A model generated the notes under the pieces. That model was not told the origin of the DNA and ran no database searches. It was given only the letters and a program-made list of their open reading frames with translations. A stretch of 37,508 nt of DNA from JACNLC01 sp964607375 (GTDB lineage: Bacteria; Fidelibacterota; Marinisomatia; SCGC-AAA003-L08; JACNLC01). Both the position numbers and the translations under genes were made by a program. Shown piece by piece: positions 10,641-18,422 of this stretch. The stretch's first letter is position 1. Each line of letters begins with the position of its first letter. The stretch lies in assembly GCA_964607375.1 (NCBI GenBank), contig CAZSJY010000013.1, forward strand, positions 1 to 37,508. The letters run 5' to 3'.

Positions 10641-11702
10641 CTATTTCAACAGCAACAATTTTTGTGTCTGTGTAAAATCTCCTGCAATGAATTTTGCAAA
10701 ATAAATTCCACTTGGAAATTCTACTGCATCCCAAACCACTTGATGATAACCTGCATCAAGTTGTTCATTCACCAATGTTTCAATCAATTGCCCGTTTACA
10801 TTGTAAACTTGTAGAGATGTTGCATGCAAAGTTTCTACTATTGGTATTGTAAAACCAATAGTAGTACTCGGATTAAATGGATTTGGGAAACACTCCATTA
10901 GTTCGTAATTCGTAATTTCTAATTCGTAATTATTACCAAGTGGTACCTCATTATAATAAACATCAGAAATTTCAATAGTTTGGTCGTTGAATCCACCTGA
11001 AGTATCTGCAGGTTGCCTAGCAATTAAAATTAATCCTTCATAAAAGTTACTTGTTACTACATTTTGAGTATATTCCATATCTGGCTCTTGGGGGCAAGGC
11101 TCCCCGTCTAGATAAGCCCAAAGTGAAAAATTGGTTGCGTTTTCTACTTTGGCTCTCAGCCAGAAATATTCATCAAATATAACCGATTGGTTTTCCTCTT
11201 CTGCAAATGTCCAACCACAATATTCTTCACAACCAGCTAAAGTATCTTCAGCAAATTCTTCAAGTGAAAATACTCCTAATCGGTTATTATATGCTGGACC
11301 AACACCAGCTATATACGCTTTTTCTGTTGATAAAAATTCTTCATTTCCAATAAGACCAATATAAAACTGATTATTTTCATGAGGGGAATCATTTGAATTT
11401 ATTTTTAAACGGATATATACATCAAAATCCGAGGGAGTAAGAATTCCATCCTCGCCAGTATGAGGTCCAACTTCAATCCAACAAGAATTTAATTCAGTGG
11501 GATCGCTTGTTCCAACATGATCACCTTGTAAAATTAAAGACCCATTTTCAGTATATGGTTCAGAACCCCACCACCACCAACCCCAAGCAAATTCATCTCC
11601 TTGCAATAGCCCTGATTCTAACACCCCATCATTATCAAAACCTTCGTGCCAGCCAAATAAAGCACTAAGCAAAAGTAATACAATAAATGAAATATTCTTC
11701 AT
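10641..11702 (-). CDS. Secreted jelly-roll (LamG-like) protein with T9SS tail
   Basis: 353 residues, ATG at 11702 behind AAAGGAAG. Signal peptide about 1-17 (MKNISFIVLLLLSALFG). Residues about 18-255 look like one concanavalin/LamG-type beta-sandwich (GSLILQGDHVG...FDVYIRLKI...EYFWLRAKVENATNFSLWAYLDG...IEISDVYYNE), a fold that often binds sugars. A linker NNYELEITNYEL (257-268) then joins the T9SS sorting domain (FPNPFNP...TQKLLLLK). It is the last gene of a run with the TonB receptor and lipoprotein (gap of 18 bases to the lipoprotein), so it may be a surface binding partner of that uptake system; that role is inference. Confidence 0.85.
   Translation of the reverse strand: MKNISFIVLLLLSALFGWHEGFDNDGVLESGLLQGDEFAWGWWWWGSEPYTENGSLILQGDHVGTSDPTELNSCWIEVGPHTGEDGILTPSDFDVYIRLKINSNDSPHENNQFYIGLIGNEEFLSTEKAYIAGVGPAYNNRLGVFSLEEFAEDTLAGCEEYCGWTFAEEENQSVIFDEYFWLRAKVENATNFSLWAYLDGEPCPQEPDMEYTQNVVTSNFYEGLILIARQPADTSGGFNDQTIEISDVYYNEVPLGNNYELEITNYELMECFPNPFNPSTTIGFTIPIVETLHATSLQVYNVNGQLIETLVNEQLDAGYHQVVWDAVEFPSGIYFAKFIAGDFTQTQKLLLLK
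10811..10838. repeat. Decayed palindromic repeat in sorting-domain coding sequence
   Basis: 28 bases bounded by GTAGA and TCTAC with TGCATGCA in the middle. It sits at the same place in the sorting domain (VETLHATSLQ) as the intact palindrome at 4404-4435. Confidence 0.5.
10899..10934 (-). repeat. Linker repeat coding NNYELEITNYEL (copy 1)
   Basis: 36 bases built from AATTACGAA-like units, in frame directly before the sorting domain. Copies with the same protein reading lie at 15169-15204 and 17090-17125. Confidence 0.7.
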
Positions 11703-11720
11703 TTCAACTTCCTTTCAATT

Positions 11721-12584
11721 TTAATCTAAATCTACAATTTTATCTTTCCAAACTACTGAATCCTCTACTACTATAGGGTGATTACATAAAGTAACCATAT
11801 AATATTGCATTTCTAAATCTGTTATTGGTGGATTTTCGGCTGTTAAGAAAGAATCTAAATTCGCAATAAATAATTCTGGTTCAATATTAATAAGACCTAC
11901 TGATATTTGATAATAAGTTCCCTCGTTCAGTTGGATGAAATAATAACATGTATCGCTACCGTTCAATGATAGATTATTGTAACCAACAATATGTTCGGAA
12001 AGATTATTATCTAACTCTGTAGCTCCACAATCATCAACAATTACACTTGTAGCAGCTGTAATACTATCCGGCCATTCACCTTCAAATATTAAATTGCCTT
12101 GAATCCCTGAAAAATATACTTCCTTTTCAAATGGTGTGATTTCTTTGTCTTCAACTGTGAATGTTTCCCAATTAGAATCAAGTGTATCTAACGGATTTTC
12201 CAAAAATTCCAATGGCAAAATGCCACCATTATTTGCATCTTCCATATAGGTTTCTAAATTTGCTGCAAAATATGCAGGGTCTATTCCTGAAAGTCCTAAT
12301 GTGATAAGGCAATAATCACCGGGAAACAATTGTATAAAATATGAGTGCTCACTAAAATCAGTCGTATCTTTTAGTACTGGATCACCAAGTGCAATTAATG
12401 TCCCGAATGATTCATCAAAAACTACAGGTGCAGTAGCGGTAATTCCATTTGGCCAATTCCCATTAAATGTGATTGTGCCTTCGACTCCAGAAACATCTTC
12501 CAACCCCTCGGGAGTTTCACAATTATTTAAAAAAACCAATAATGTTGCAATAGTTATACTGATAAATAAAATTCGTTTCTTCAT
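11721..12584 (-). CDS. Probable outer-membrane lipoprotein with two tandem homologous domains
   Basis: 287 residues. The N-terminus has a hydrophobic stretch ending in Cys22 (LLVFLNNC-ETPEG), an imperfect lipobox with Asn before the Cys. The rest is an internal duplication: about 32-150 (GVEGTITFNGNWPNGITATA...YFIQLFPGDYCLITLGLSGIDP...) and about 158-275 (GIQGNLIFEGEWPDSITAAT...YFIQLNEGTYYQISVGLINIEP...). I do not recognise the family. The ATG at 12584 is 3 bases past the stop of the TonB receptor gene, so the two are translationally coupled or co-transcribed. A SusD-like or heme/metal-carrier partner role would fit the position, but no such domain is visible. Confidence 0.85.
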   Translation of the reverse strand: MKKRILFISITIATLLVFLNNCETPEGLEDVSGVEGTITFNGNWPNGITATAPVVFDESFGTLIALGDPVLKDTTDFSEHSYFIQLFPGDYCLITLGLSGIDPAYFAANLETYMEDANNGGILPLEFLENPLDTLDSNWETFTVEDKEITPFEKEVYFSGIQGNLIFEGEWPDSITAATSVIVDDCGATELDNNLSEHIVGYNNLSLNGSDTCYYFIQLNEGTYYQISVGLINIEPELFIANLDSFLTAENPPITDLEMQYYMVTLCNHPIVVEDSVVWKDKIVDLD

Positions 12585-12587
12585 ATT

Positions 12588-14792
12588 CTAAAATATCTTC
12601 GTTATTGTTATAGAAAAATTCCGTTCAGCACCCATATTCATCTCGAGTTCAGTATAGTAGTATTGGAACAAATTTTCGATTCTCAACAAATACTCCCAGT
12701 CTTTTAAACGATATCCAACACTAGCATTCCATAAATGAATGGGCACTCGTTTATCCTGCCCAGTTTCTTCAATTTCATCTTTAATTCCCGTTTTATCCAT
12801 ACGACTTGAATAACGATATTCTATTGATGCAGTTAAAACTTCCCAATACACTGAAATCGAATTTACTAATGTGTGCCGAAATCTGTATGCCAATGTGTCT
12901 ATGGTGCCTCCAGAAGAATTAATCTCTACAGGATCAAGATAAGTGTAAGCTGACTGCACAAGTAATTTATTATCAAGCAAACCTGCTTTTAAACCAATCT
13001 CTCCTCCTGAAATCCTGGCATCTCTTATATTTTCAAAATGAATTATACCTGTAGAATCTGGAGTTGGCTCTATTAAATTATCGTAATTATACTGAAATAC
13101 ATTGGCATCAAGTGTTAATCCAAATCCCTTTTCAGAAATGAGTTTCATTGTTGTTCCAACTTCATACGAAAAACTATTCTCTGCTATTAAATTCGGATTT
13201 GGTTTTACTTCAAATACACCCAACTTAGATTCAGTAAATAATTCAGCAATTGTTGGTACTCTAAATCCCCAACTCACGGAAGATCGCAAAGCCAACCATT
13301 CTTTGTATCTCCAATTAACAGCAAATTGTGGAGCTAAAGATTGATCAAGAATTTTATCATCCACGAAATAATGTTCCCGTCTTCCGCCTGTAGATATTGT
13401 AAATCCACCCGGAATTTTCATCTGGGATAATAAATAAATAGATGCTGAATTGCTTTGATGTTCTCCAAATATTTTAGAATCAATTGATGCTGTTTGCAAT
13501 GCTAAACCGTAGGTTGTATTCATAAATCTGAAAAGTGTCGTAGTAAATTGCATCTCACCGTAGTATTTCCGTTCCCGAGAGTAATCAGTATTGGTTTCGG
13601 TATAATTCCTCCAATAAACATCATACAATGCACCGCGTACTTTCATTACTACATTTTGAGAATAGATATAATTAAAGAACCCATTTAAATTTAATTTATT
13701 TCCAACGCTATAGTCGTTTTCATATCCGATAGGGGATTTAAATGGGTCAGCCGGACTTTTCCACTGAGTTTCAATTCCTGTTTTATCAGAAAAATAATTT
13801 GCATATACTGATGCACTATACTTGTTGCTGTAGTTGAGTTTTAATTTACCGGTAATATTGTAAGATTTTTCCCAACCAAGTTGAGTAAAACCATCAGTTT
13901 CAGATTTTTGTAAACGAACCCAAATGCTGTGTGGACCAAAGGGTGTAGCGTGTGTTAATTCGGTTGTGTAAAACATTCCAGGAGTTTCCCGCCACTGCCA
14001 CTGCTCGAATTTTGGATGGCTATACTGTCCAATTTTGAATCTAACTTTTGTCTCGGGTTGCAAAGGAGCATTTCTTGTGATGATATTGAGTACACCGCCC
14101 AAAGCACTTGAACCGTATAATGCAGATCCGCCGGATTTTACTATCTCTACTCTTTCAATTTCTGAAGTTGGAACGATTGACCAACTGATATTTCCGGATG
14201 CACTTCCAAGTAACGGAACTCCATCCATCAGCATAAGAGATCTCTCCCCCGCACCCATTGTATAACCGGAAGCTCCTCGAATGTTAAGTTGCCCGTTAAC
14301 TGTGTTTACTCCAGCTTCATAAGGTAGAACTTCTTTTAAATTGATTGCTCCTTTTTCACGAATATCCCGAATTCCAATGGCTACAACTGCTAATGGGGAT
14401 TCCATAATATCTTGTTCTTTTCGCGATGCAGTTACTATTATTTGAGGAGATGATAACACATCTTGTTTTAGTTTTACTTCGAGTAATTCGCTAATTCCAT
14501 TTACTACAATATCTCGGATATTTTTTTTACGATAACCAATCATACTGATAACTAAATCGTATTTTCCTTGCTTTAAATTTGAAACAGTGAACTTTCCAAA
14601 ATTATCGGTTGCTGTGCCAATGAATGTGTCTTTTATTAACACATTAACGCCTATGAGTGGCTCACCTGTTTTTAAATCTAAAACAATACCTGAGATTTGA
14701 TTGGATACAGAATTTGACAAGTTTTCTAAGTTTTGTCCAAAAACAATAATCCCCAACACAATTACTACAATTATTCGTTTTATCAATTTCAT
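12588..14792 (-). CDS. TonB-dependent outer-membrane receptor
   Basis: 734 residues. Signal peptide about 1-19; carboxypeptidase-regulatory-like domain about 32-110 (ISGIVLDLKTGEPLIGVNV...GKFTVSNL); plug about 118-245 with IIVTASRKEQDI, LNIRGASGY, LMLMDGVPLLG, IERVEIVKSGGSALYGSSA and GGVLNIITR; beta-barrel from about 250 to the end, closing in Phe734 as is usual for outer-membrane proteins. The family imports siderophores, cobalamin, heme or oligomers across the outer membrane using TonB energy. Length and plug fit the siderophore/B12-type group better than SusC, which is usually about 1000 residues. The substrate cannot be read. First gene of the operon with the lipoprotein and jelly-roll protein. 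No clear ribosome-binding site precedes ATG 14792. Confidence 0.93.
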   Translation of the reverse strand: MKLIKRIIVVIVLGIIVFGQNLENLSNSVSNQISGIVLDLKTGEPLIGVNVLIKDTFIGTATDNFGKFTVSNLKQGKYDLVISMIGYRKKNIRDIVVNGISELLEVKLKQDVLSSPQIIVTASRKEQDIMESPLAVVAIGIRDIREKGAINLKEVLPYEAGVNTVNGQLNIRGASGYTMGAGERSLMLMDGVPLLGSASGNISWSIVPTSEIERVEIVKSGGSALYGSSALGGVLNIITRNAPLQPETKVRFKIGQYSHPKFEQWQWRETPGMFYTTELTHATPFGPHSIWVRLQKSETDGFTQLGWEKSYNITGKLKLNYSNKYSASVYANYFSDKTGIETQWKSPADPFKSPIGYENDYSVGNKLNLNGFFNYIYSQNVVMKVRGALYDVYWRNYTETNTDYSRERKYYGEMQFTTTLFRFMNTTYGLALQTASIDSKIFGEHQSNSASIYLLSQMKIPGGFTISTGGRREHYFVDDKILDQSLAPQFAVNWRYKEWLALRSSVSWGFRVPTIAELFTESKLGVFEVKPNPNLIAENSFSYEVGTTMKLISEKGFGLTLDANVFQYNYDNLIEPTPDSTGIIHFENIRDARISGGEIGLKAGLLDNKLLVQSAYTYLDPVEINSSGGTIDTLAYRFRHTLVNSISVYWEVLTASIEYRYSSRMDKTGIKDEIEETGQDKRVPIHLWNASVGYRLKDWEYLLRIENLFQYYYTELEMNMGAERNFSITITKIF

Positions 14793-14804
14793 ATTTTATA
14801 ATTT

Positions 14805-14820
14805 GTTCGCTTTATCGAAC
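14805..14820. promoter_or_regulatory. Small inverted repeat GTTC-N8-GAAC before the TonB receptor gene
   Basis: GTTCGCTTTATCGAAC, 5-base arms with a 6-base spacer, 13-28 bases upstream of ATG 14792. A similar 16-mer lies at 18317-18332. It could be an operator or chance in AT-rich DNA. Confidence 0.2.
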
Positions 14821-14915
14821 CGACAATTTAGGAAATATAGGACTGTAAACAAAATGAACAATATTACAATGGTTGAAATTTTATAAATGTAAAGGGGTGC
14901 TAATCCCAAGTCTCG

Positions 14916-15159
14916 TTTATTTAAGTAGAACTAATTTTTGTGTTTTTGTAAGCCCGCCTGCTGAGAGTTTTACAATATAAATTCCAGATGCGAAATTATC
15001 GGCATTCCAAACAACTGAATGATAACCTGCTAATTCAATTCTACTATCTACTAACTGCTCAACCAACTGTCCATTGATATTATAAATTGAGAGTATCACG
15101 GAACTTGGTGCAGGTAGCGAATATCCTATTGTTGTACTAGGATTAAAAGGATTTGGATA
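14916..15159 (-). repeat. 244-bp sorting-domain segment, near-identical copy at 22108-22351
   Basis: Reading both segments base by base, I find one difference (C at 15118, T at 22310), which is synonymous (TCG/TCA serine). Identity begins at the stop codon and ends at the GG.NPFNP start of the domain; flanks differ. This points to recent copying or gene conversion of the T9SS sorting-domain module. Confidence 0.9.
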
Positions 15160-16794
15160 CGCATTTAACAATTCGTAATTTGTAATTTCTAATTCATAAT
15201 TGTTACTAACTGTTTCTTCATACTCAAACGCTCCCATATCGGGTGCAGTACCGAAAAATGGATTTCCAATATCAATTCCTGCATCAATGCACGGAGAATC
15301 TTCATGCAAAGTGTAATCACCAGTAGAAGGTTCAGTAAATAGTGGATCTGAGGTAATATTACCATCTTCCCAATAAACGGTGCAGTTCCCACTTGTCACA
15401 ATCCCATCTTCTCCATCTTGAATATCAGAATATTCAATTGTAACTGAATTCGGATTATTGTTCTCATAAGAATAAATATTCTCCGGCGAATTATCCCACA
15501 AAATGCAATTGGTTAGGTTCAGATTTGCGTTATTTAAACAACAAATTCCACCACCCCATTCAGCAGAATTACCACTAATAGTCACATTATTCAAAGTTGG
15601 ACTTGAATCCCACACACAAGCAATACCACCACTTCCATAAGTTGCAATATTATTGCTAATAGTAACATTTGTCAAAGTTGGACTCGCCTGAACATAGCAA
15701 AATAATCCGCCACCGGAAGATGCCGAATTTCCATCTATTATCACATTCTGTAAATTTGGACTTGATTGATAACAAGCAATTCCTCCACCATTATAAGCTG
15801 AATTATTCGTAATGGTTAGATTCTGTAAATTCGGATTAGCGGAATAACAACAAATCCCCGAGCCCGATGTATTTGCACCATTTTGTATCGTAAAATTTGA
15901 AATCAAAGTTGATGAGTCTATTATTCCATTAAGAGCCTCTTCAAAAAGTATAACTCCAGCTAATCCATCTCCATCTATAAATGTTCTATCTCTATTTGCA
16001 CCTATCAACTTAATACCATTAGTTGCAGGCCAAGTAATATTTTCTGTATAAGTTCCAATGGAGACTAAAACAGTATCACCATTTATTGCATTGTTAAGTG
16101 CTTCTTGGATTGTTGCATAATCTTCAGGAACATTGATGATATTATCCTCAAAGCTTCCAGTTAGACAAAAAGCCAAGTCCTGTGGGATGTCAGTATAATT
16201 GTCAATGGATGTCCATCGAGTATAACCCCAATTAGTACCATCCAAGTAAGCTGGATTACATCCGTAAGATTCCCACATTGCAGTAGCGCAAATTCCAGCA
16301 AATGGTTCAGCACTTCCCCAACTGATGTTTACAAATGCACCAATTGACATCCCATTAACAACCTCTACTGGTTCAGGTAAAGTCGCTGTCGATTCATAAA
16401 CCAAAGCATATCCATCATAAACTTCTGTAATTTCCCATTGGGTCCAAGGGATAAAGTAAGATAATGCAGGTTCAAGTTCTGGTGGACATTCTTCATAATA
16501 GAAATTCACCGTAACGCCGTCCGGGTCTTGCCAATCACCATAATACTCACCTACCCATAAAGTGATTTCGTCAATGGTATAACCAACAAGTTCATTTGGA
16601 ATATCATCCGCAATTTCTGAACCAAAACCTGATGACATATTATAAACTGCAGAATAATCTGGATTTTGGCAATAAAACGAATCCCTGCAATCAATTTGTG
16701 ATGATAGAGATTGCTGTTTAGGAGTAAGTGAAATCAAATCCTGCGGAAATATCCATCCCCATAATAAAAGTAAAATTAAAGTAATTGTCTTCAT
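14917..16794 (-). CDS. Secreted right-handed beta-helix protein with T9SS tail
   Basis: 625 residues; ATG at 16794 behind AAGGAAA. Signal peptide about 1-18. Residues about 30-215 form an unrecognised beta-sandwich-like domain (YTIDEITLWVGEYYGDW...). About 221-510 is a parallel beta-helix: it opens with VPEDYATIQEALNNA...GDTVLVSIGTYTENI, continues with repeated turns of the type NVTISNNxAxxGGGIxC, and closes with SPCIDAGI...PDMGAFEY, as in pectate-lyase-like and polymorphic outer-membrane-like proteins. A linker NNYELEITNYEL (531-542) joins the T9SS sorting domain. Catalytic residues cannot be assigned, so polysaccharide binding or cleavage is only possible. It follows a second beta-helix gene (16820-18286) by 25 bases, suggesting co-transcription. 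Confidence 0.88.
   Translation of the reverse strand: MKTITLILLLLWGWIFPQDLISLTPKQQSLSSQIDCRDSFYCQNPDYSAVYNMSSGFGSEIADDIPNELVGYTIDEITLWVGEYYGDWQDPDGVTVNFYYEECPPELEPALSYFIPWTQWEITEVYDGYALVYESTATLPEPVEVVNGMSIGAFVNISWGSAEPFAGICATAMWESYGCNPAYLDGTNWGYTRWTSIDNYTDIPQDLAFCLTGSFEDNIINVPEDYATIQEALNNAINGDTVLVSIGTYTENITWPATNGIKLIGANRDRTFIDGDGLAGVILFEEALNGIIDSSTLISNFTIQNGANTSGSGICCYSANPNLQNLTITNNSAYNGGGIACYQSSPNLQNVIIDGNSASSGGGLFCYVQASPTLTNVTISNNIATYGSGGIACVWDSSPTLNNVTISGNSAEWGGGICCLNNANLNLTNCILWDNSPENIYSYENNNPNSVTIEYSDIQDGEDGIVTSGNCTVYWEDGNITSDPLFTEPSTGDYTLHEDSPCIDAGIDIGNPFFGTAPDMGAFEYEETVSNNYELEITNYELLNAYPNPFNPSTTIGYSLPAPSSVILSIYNINGQLVEQLVDSRIELAGYHSVVWNADNFASGIYIVKLSAGGLTKTQKLVLLK
15169..15204 (-). repeat. 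Linker repeat coding NNYELEITNYEL (copy 2)
   Basis: In frame just before the sorting domain of the 14917-16794 gene; DNA matches the copy at 17090-17125 base for base across the 36 positions and differs slightly from 10899-10934. Confidence 0.7.
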
Positions 16795-16819
16795 TAAATT
16801 TTTTCCTTGTACATATAGT

Positions 16820-18286
16820 TTACTTCAATAGTAACAACTTTTGTGTTTGCTCAAAGTTCTCTGTTTGGAGTTTAGCAATATACACTCCACTTGGATAATT
16901 TTCTGCATTCCAAATAACTTGATGATAACCTGCTTCCTGCCAACTACTACTGCCACTGCTTACTAACTGTTCGACTAGTTGTCCCTGTAAATTATAGATT
17001 TGTAGAGACGAATTGCGATGCGGCTCTACCGTTGGTATTGTAAAATTTATAGTTGTTCTCGGATTAAACGGATTTGGATAAGCATTTAACAATTCGTAAT
17101 TTGTAATTTCTAATTCATAATTGTTACTCAAGTTTTCTTGCCATTCAAACGCTCCCATATCAGGTGAATCACCTGCATATTCACTTTCACTTAAATTAAC
17201 TAAAATTTCTCCTCCGGCTTCAAAATATGCAATACCTGCATCAATGCACGGAGAAGTTTCTTGCAAAGTGTAATCATCTGAAAATTGAGGATTTGATTCA
17301 ATATTTCCATATCCAGTTGCTCCATCGGGTAAATTCATATTGCTGTAATAAACTTCAAGAGTACTTCCCCAATCGGCAAACACATCATCGCTGTACATTC
17401 CTGGATTATCATAAACAATATTGTTCACAAAATACGCTTCTGCATACACTAAATTAACTGCACCACCATCGCCGGTTACCGCGGAATTTCCCGTAAATGT
17501 GTTGTTCACAAAATATAAATAATTTCCCATACCCAATGTGTTGAGTGCACCACCGGCAGAATACATTGTGTAGTTGTCAACAAAAAGACATTTTGTAATT
17601 TTCGTACCCATCACCGAGTAACAATTTATTGCACCTCCGCCGTAGTTGCAGTTGTTTTCAATAAACTTACAATTGGTGATTTCTGTATGCCCATCGGAGG
17701 TAAATTTAATCGCACCACCTTCACCATAAGCGTGATTTCGGATGAATGTGCAATCGGTAATTCTAGTTATAGTTTGGTCCATTGTGCCTGTGTTGATTGC
17801 GTAAATTGCTCCACCCATTCCGTTAGATTGCCCAGTTGCGTAGTTATCTGCAAACACACAATTTGATACAATTGCATTGGATGTTAATAGCGCTATTCCA
17901 CCACCGTGAATATCTGGGTATTCTCCGGCAGTTTTACCAAATTCAATCCTGCAATATGACAGATTGATGATATCATCAGAATCTACTCGAATTCCACCCC
18001 AACCGGTTGACGGATTATTTGTTGTGAAAAATATGCTATCCGTTTCTGTGCCGATTGCTTGTAAATCTCCATTGATGATAAATTGGTAATGCCCTTGAAA
18101 ATTAACGGTAACTCCTGCATCAATTTCTAAGAATGATCCACTTGGAACGACAATTTCGCCTACAACTAAATACGGTGAATTTTCTGTTGTCCAATTGCCC
18201 GATTGGGTCCCACTGACCTCAGTTTGAGGGAATAAACTTGATATTAAAAATAGGACAAAAACTATTGATCTTGTAGTGATACTCAT
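16820..18286 (-). CDS. Secreted right-handed beta-helix protein with T9SS tail
   Basis: 488 residues; ATG at 18286 behind AGGAGTT. Signal peptide about 1-20. About 30-370 is a right-handed beta-helix of the polymorphic outer-membrane type: early strands (LEIDAGVTVNFQGHYQFIIN), then turns such as HGGGIALLTSNAIVSNCVF, GGAIYAINTG, GEGGAIKFTSDG, YGGGAINCYS, SAGGALNTLG and GDGGAVNLVY, ending SPCIDAGI...SPDMGAFEW. Linker NNYELEITNYEL at 388-399 and a T9SS sorting domain to the end (TQKLLLLK). Unlike its downstream neighbour it has no extra N-terminal domain. No enzyme residues are identifiable. Probably the first gene of a two-gene unit with 14917-16794. Confidence 0.88.
   Translation of the reverse strand: MSITTRSIVFVLFLISSLFPQTEVSGTQSGNWTTENSPYLVVGEIVVPSGSFLEIDAGVTVNFQGHYQFIINGDLQAIGTETDSIFFTTNNPSTGWGGIRVDSDDIINLSYCRIEFGKTAGEYPDIHGGGIALLTSNAIVSNCVFADNYATGQSNGMGGAIYAINTGTMDQTITRITDCTFIRNHAYGEGGAIKFTSDGHTEITNCKFIENNCNYGGGAINCYSVMGTKITKCLFVDNYTMYSAGGALNTLGMGNYLYFVNNTFTGNSAVTGDGGAVNLVYAEAYFVNNIVYDNPGMYSDDVFADWGSTLEVYYSNMNLPDGATGYGNIESNPQFSDDYTLQETSPCIDAGIAYFEAGGEILVNLSESEYAGDSPDMGAFEWQENLSNNYELEITNYELLNAYPNPFNPRTTINFTIPTVEPHRNSSLQIYNLQGQLVEQLVSSGSSSWQEAGYHQVIWNAENYPSGVYIAKLQTENFEQTQKLLLLK
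17002..17029. repeat. Decayed palindromic repeat in sorting-domain coding sequence
   Basis: 28 bases bounded by GTAGAG and CTCTAC, inner part ACGAATTGCGATGCGG, translated as part of VEPHRNSSLQ. Same position as the repeats at 4404-4435 and 10811-10838. Confidence 0.6.
17090..17125 (-). repeat. Linker repeat coding NNYELEITNYEL (copy 3)
   Basis: In frame just before the sorting domain of the 16820-18286 gene; identical over these 36 bases to 15169-15204. Confidence 0.7.
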
Positions 18287-18316
18287 TTCTAACTCCTGTT
18301 ATAACTTCAGTTTAAA

Positions 18317-18332
18317 GTTCGTAAAGTTGAAC
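18317..18332. promoter_or_regulatory. GTTC-N8-GAAC element before the beta-helix pair
   Basis: GTTCGTAAAGTTGAAC, 31-46 bases upstream of ATG 18286, matching 12 of 16 positions of the minus-strand reading at 14805-14820. Weak evidence. Confidence 0.2.
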
Positions 18333-18383
18333 GTGAAAAGTGTTGAATGTTATCCACTATATAACTTACTATTTTTTACTCAC

Positions 18384-18422
18384 TTATTTAAGTAAAAGTA
18401 ATTTTTGAATTTTAGTAAATGA
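18384..18422 (-). pseudogene. Out-of-frame remnant of a T9SS sorting-domain end
   Basis: Read one frame off the upstream gene, the minus strand encodes SFTKIQKLLLLK and then a stop at 18384-18386. This matches the last residues of sorting domains in this window (FTQTQKLLLLK, FEQTQKLLLLK). The upstream hydrolase stops at the TAA inside this stretch, so most of a former sorting domain appears deleted and the end put out of frame. Confidence 0.65.

Noticed and set aside
10641..10838. Fragment of a separate mobile element in the 10641 gene
   Set aside because: The palindrome is in frame and at the same domain position as in two other genes, so it is listed as a repeat and not as an element with its own genes.
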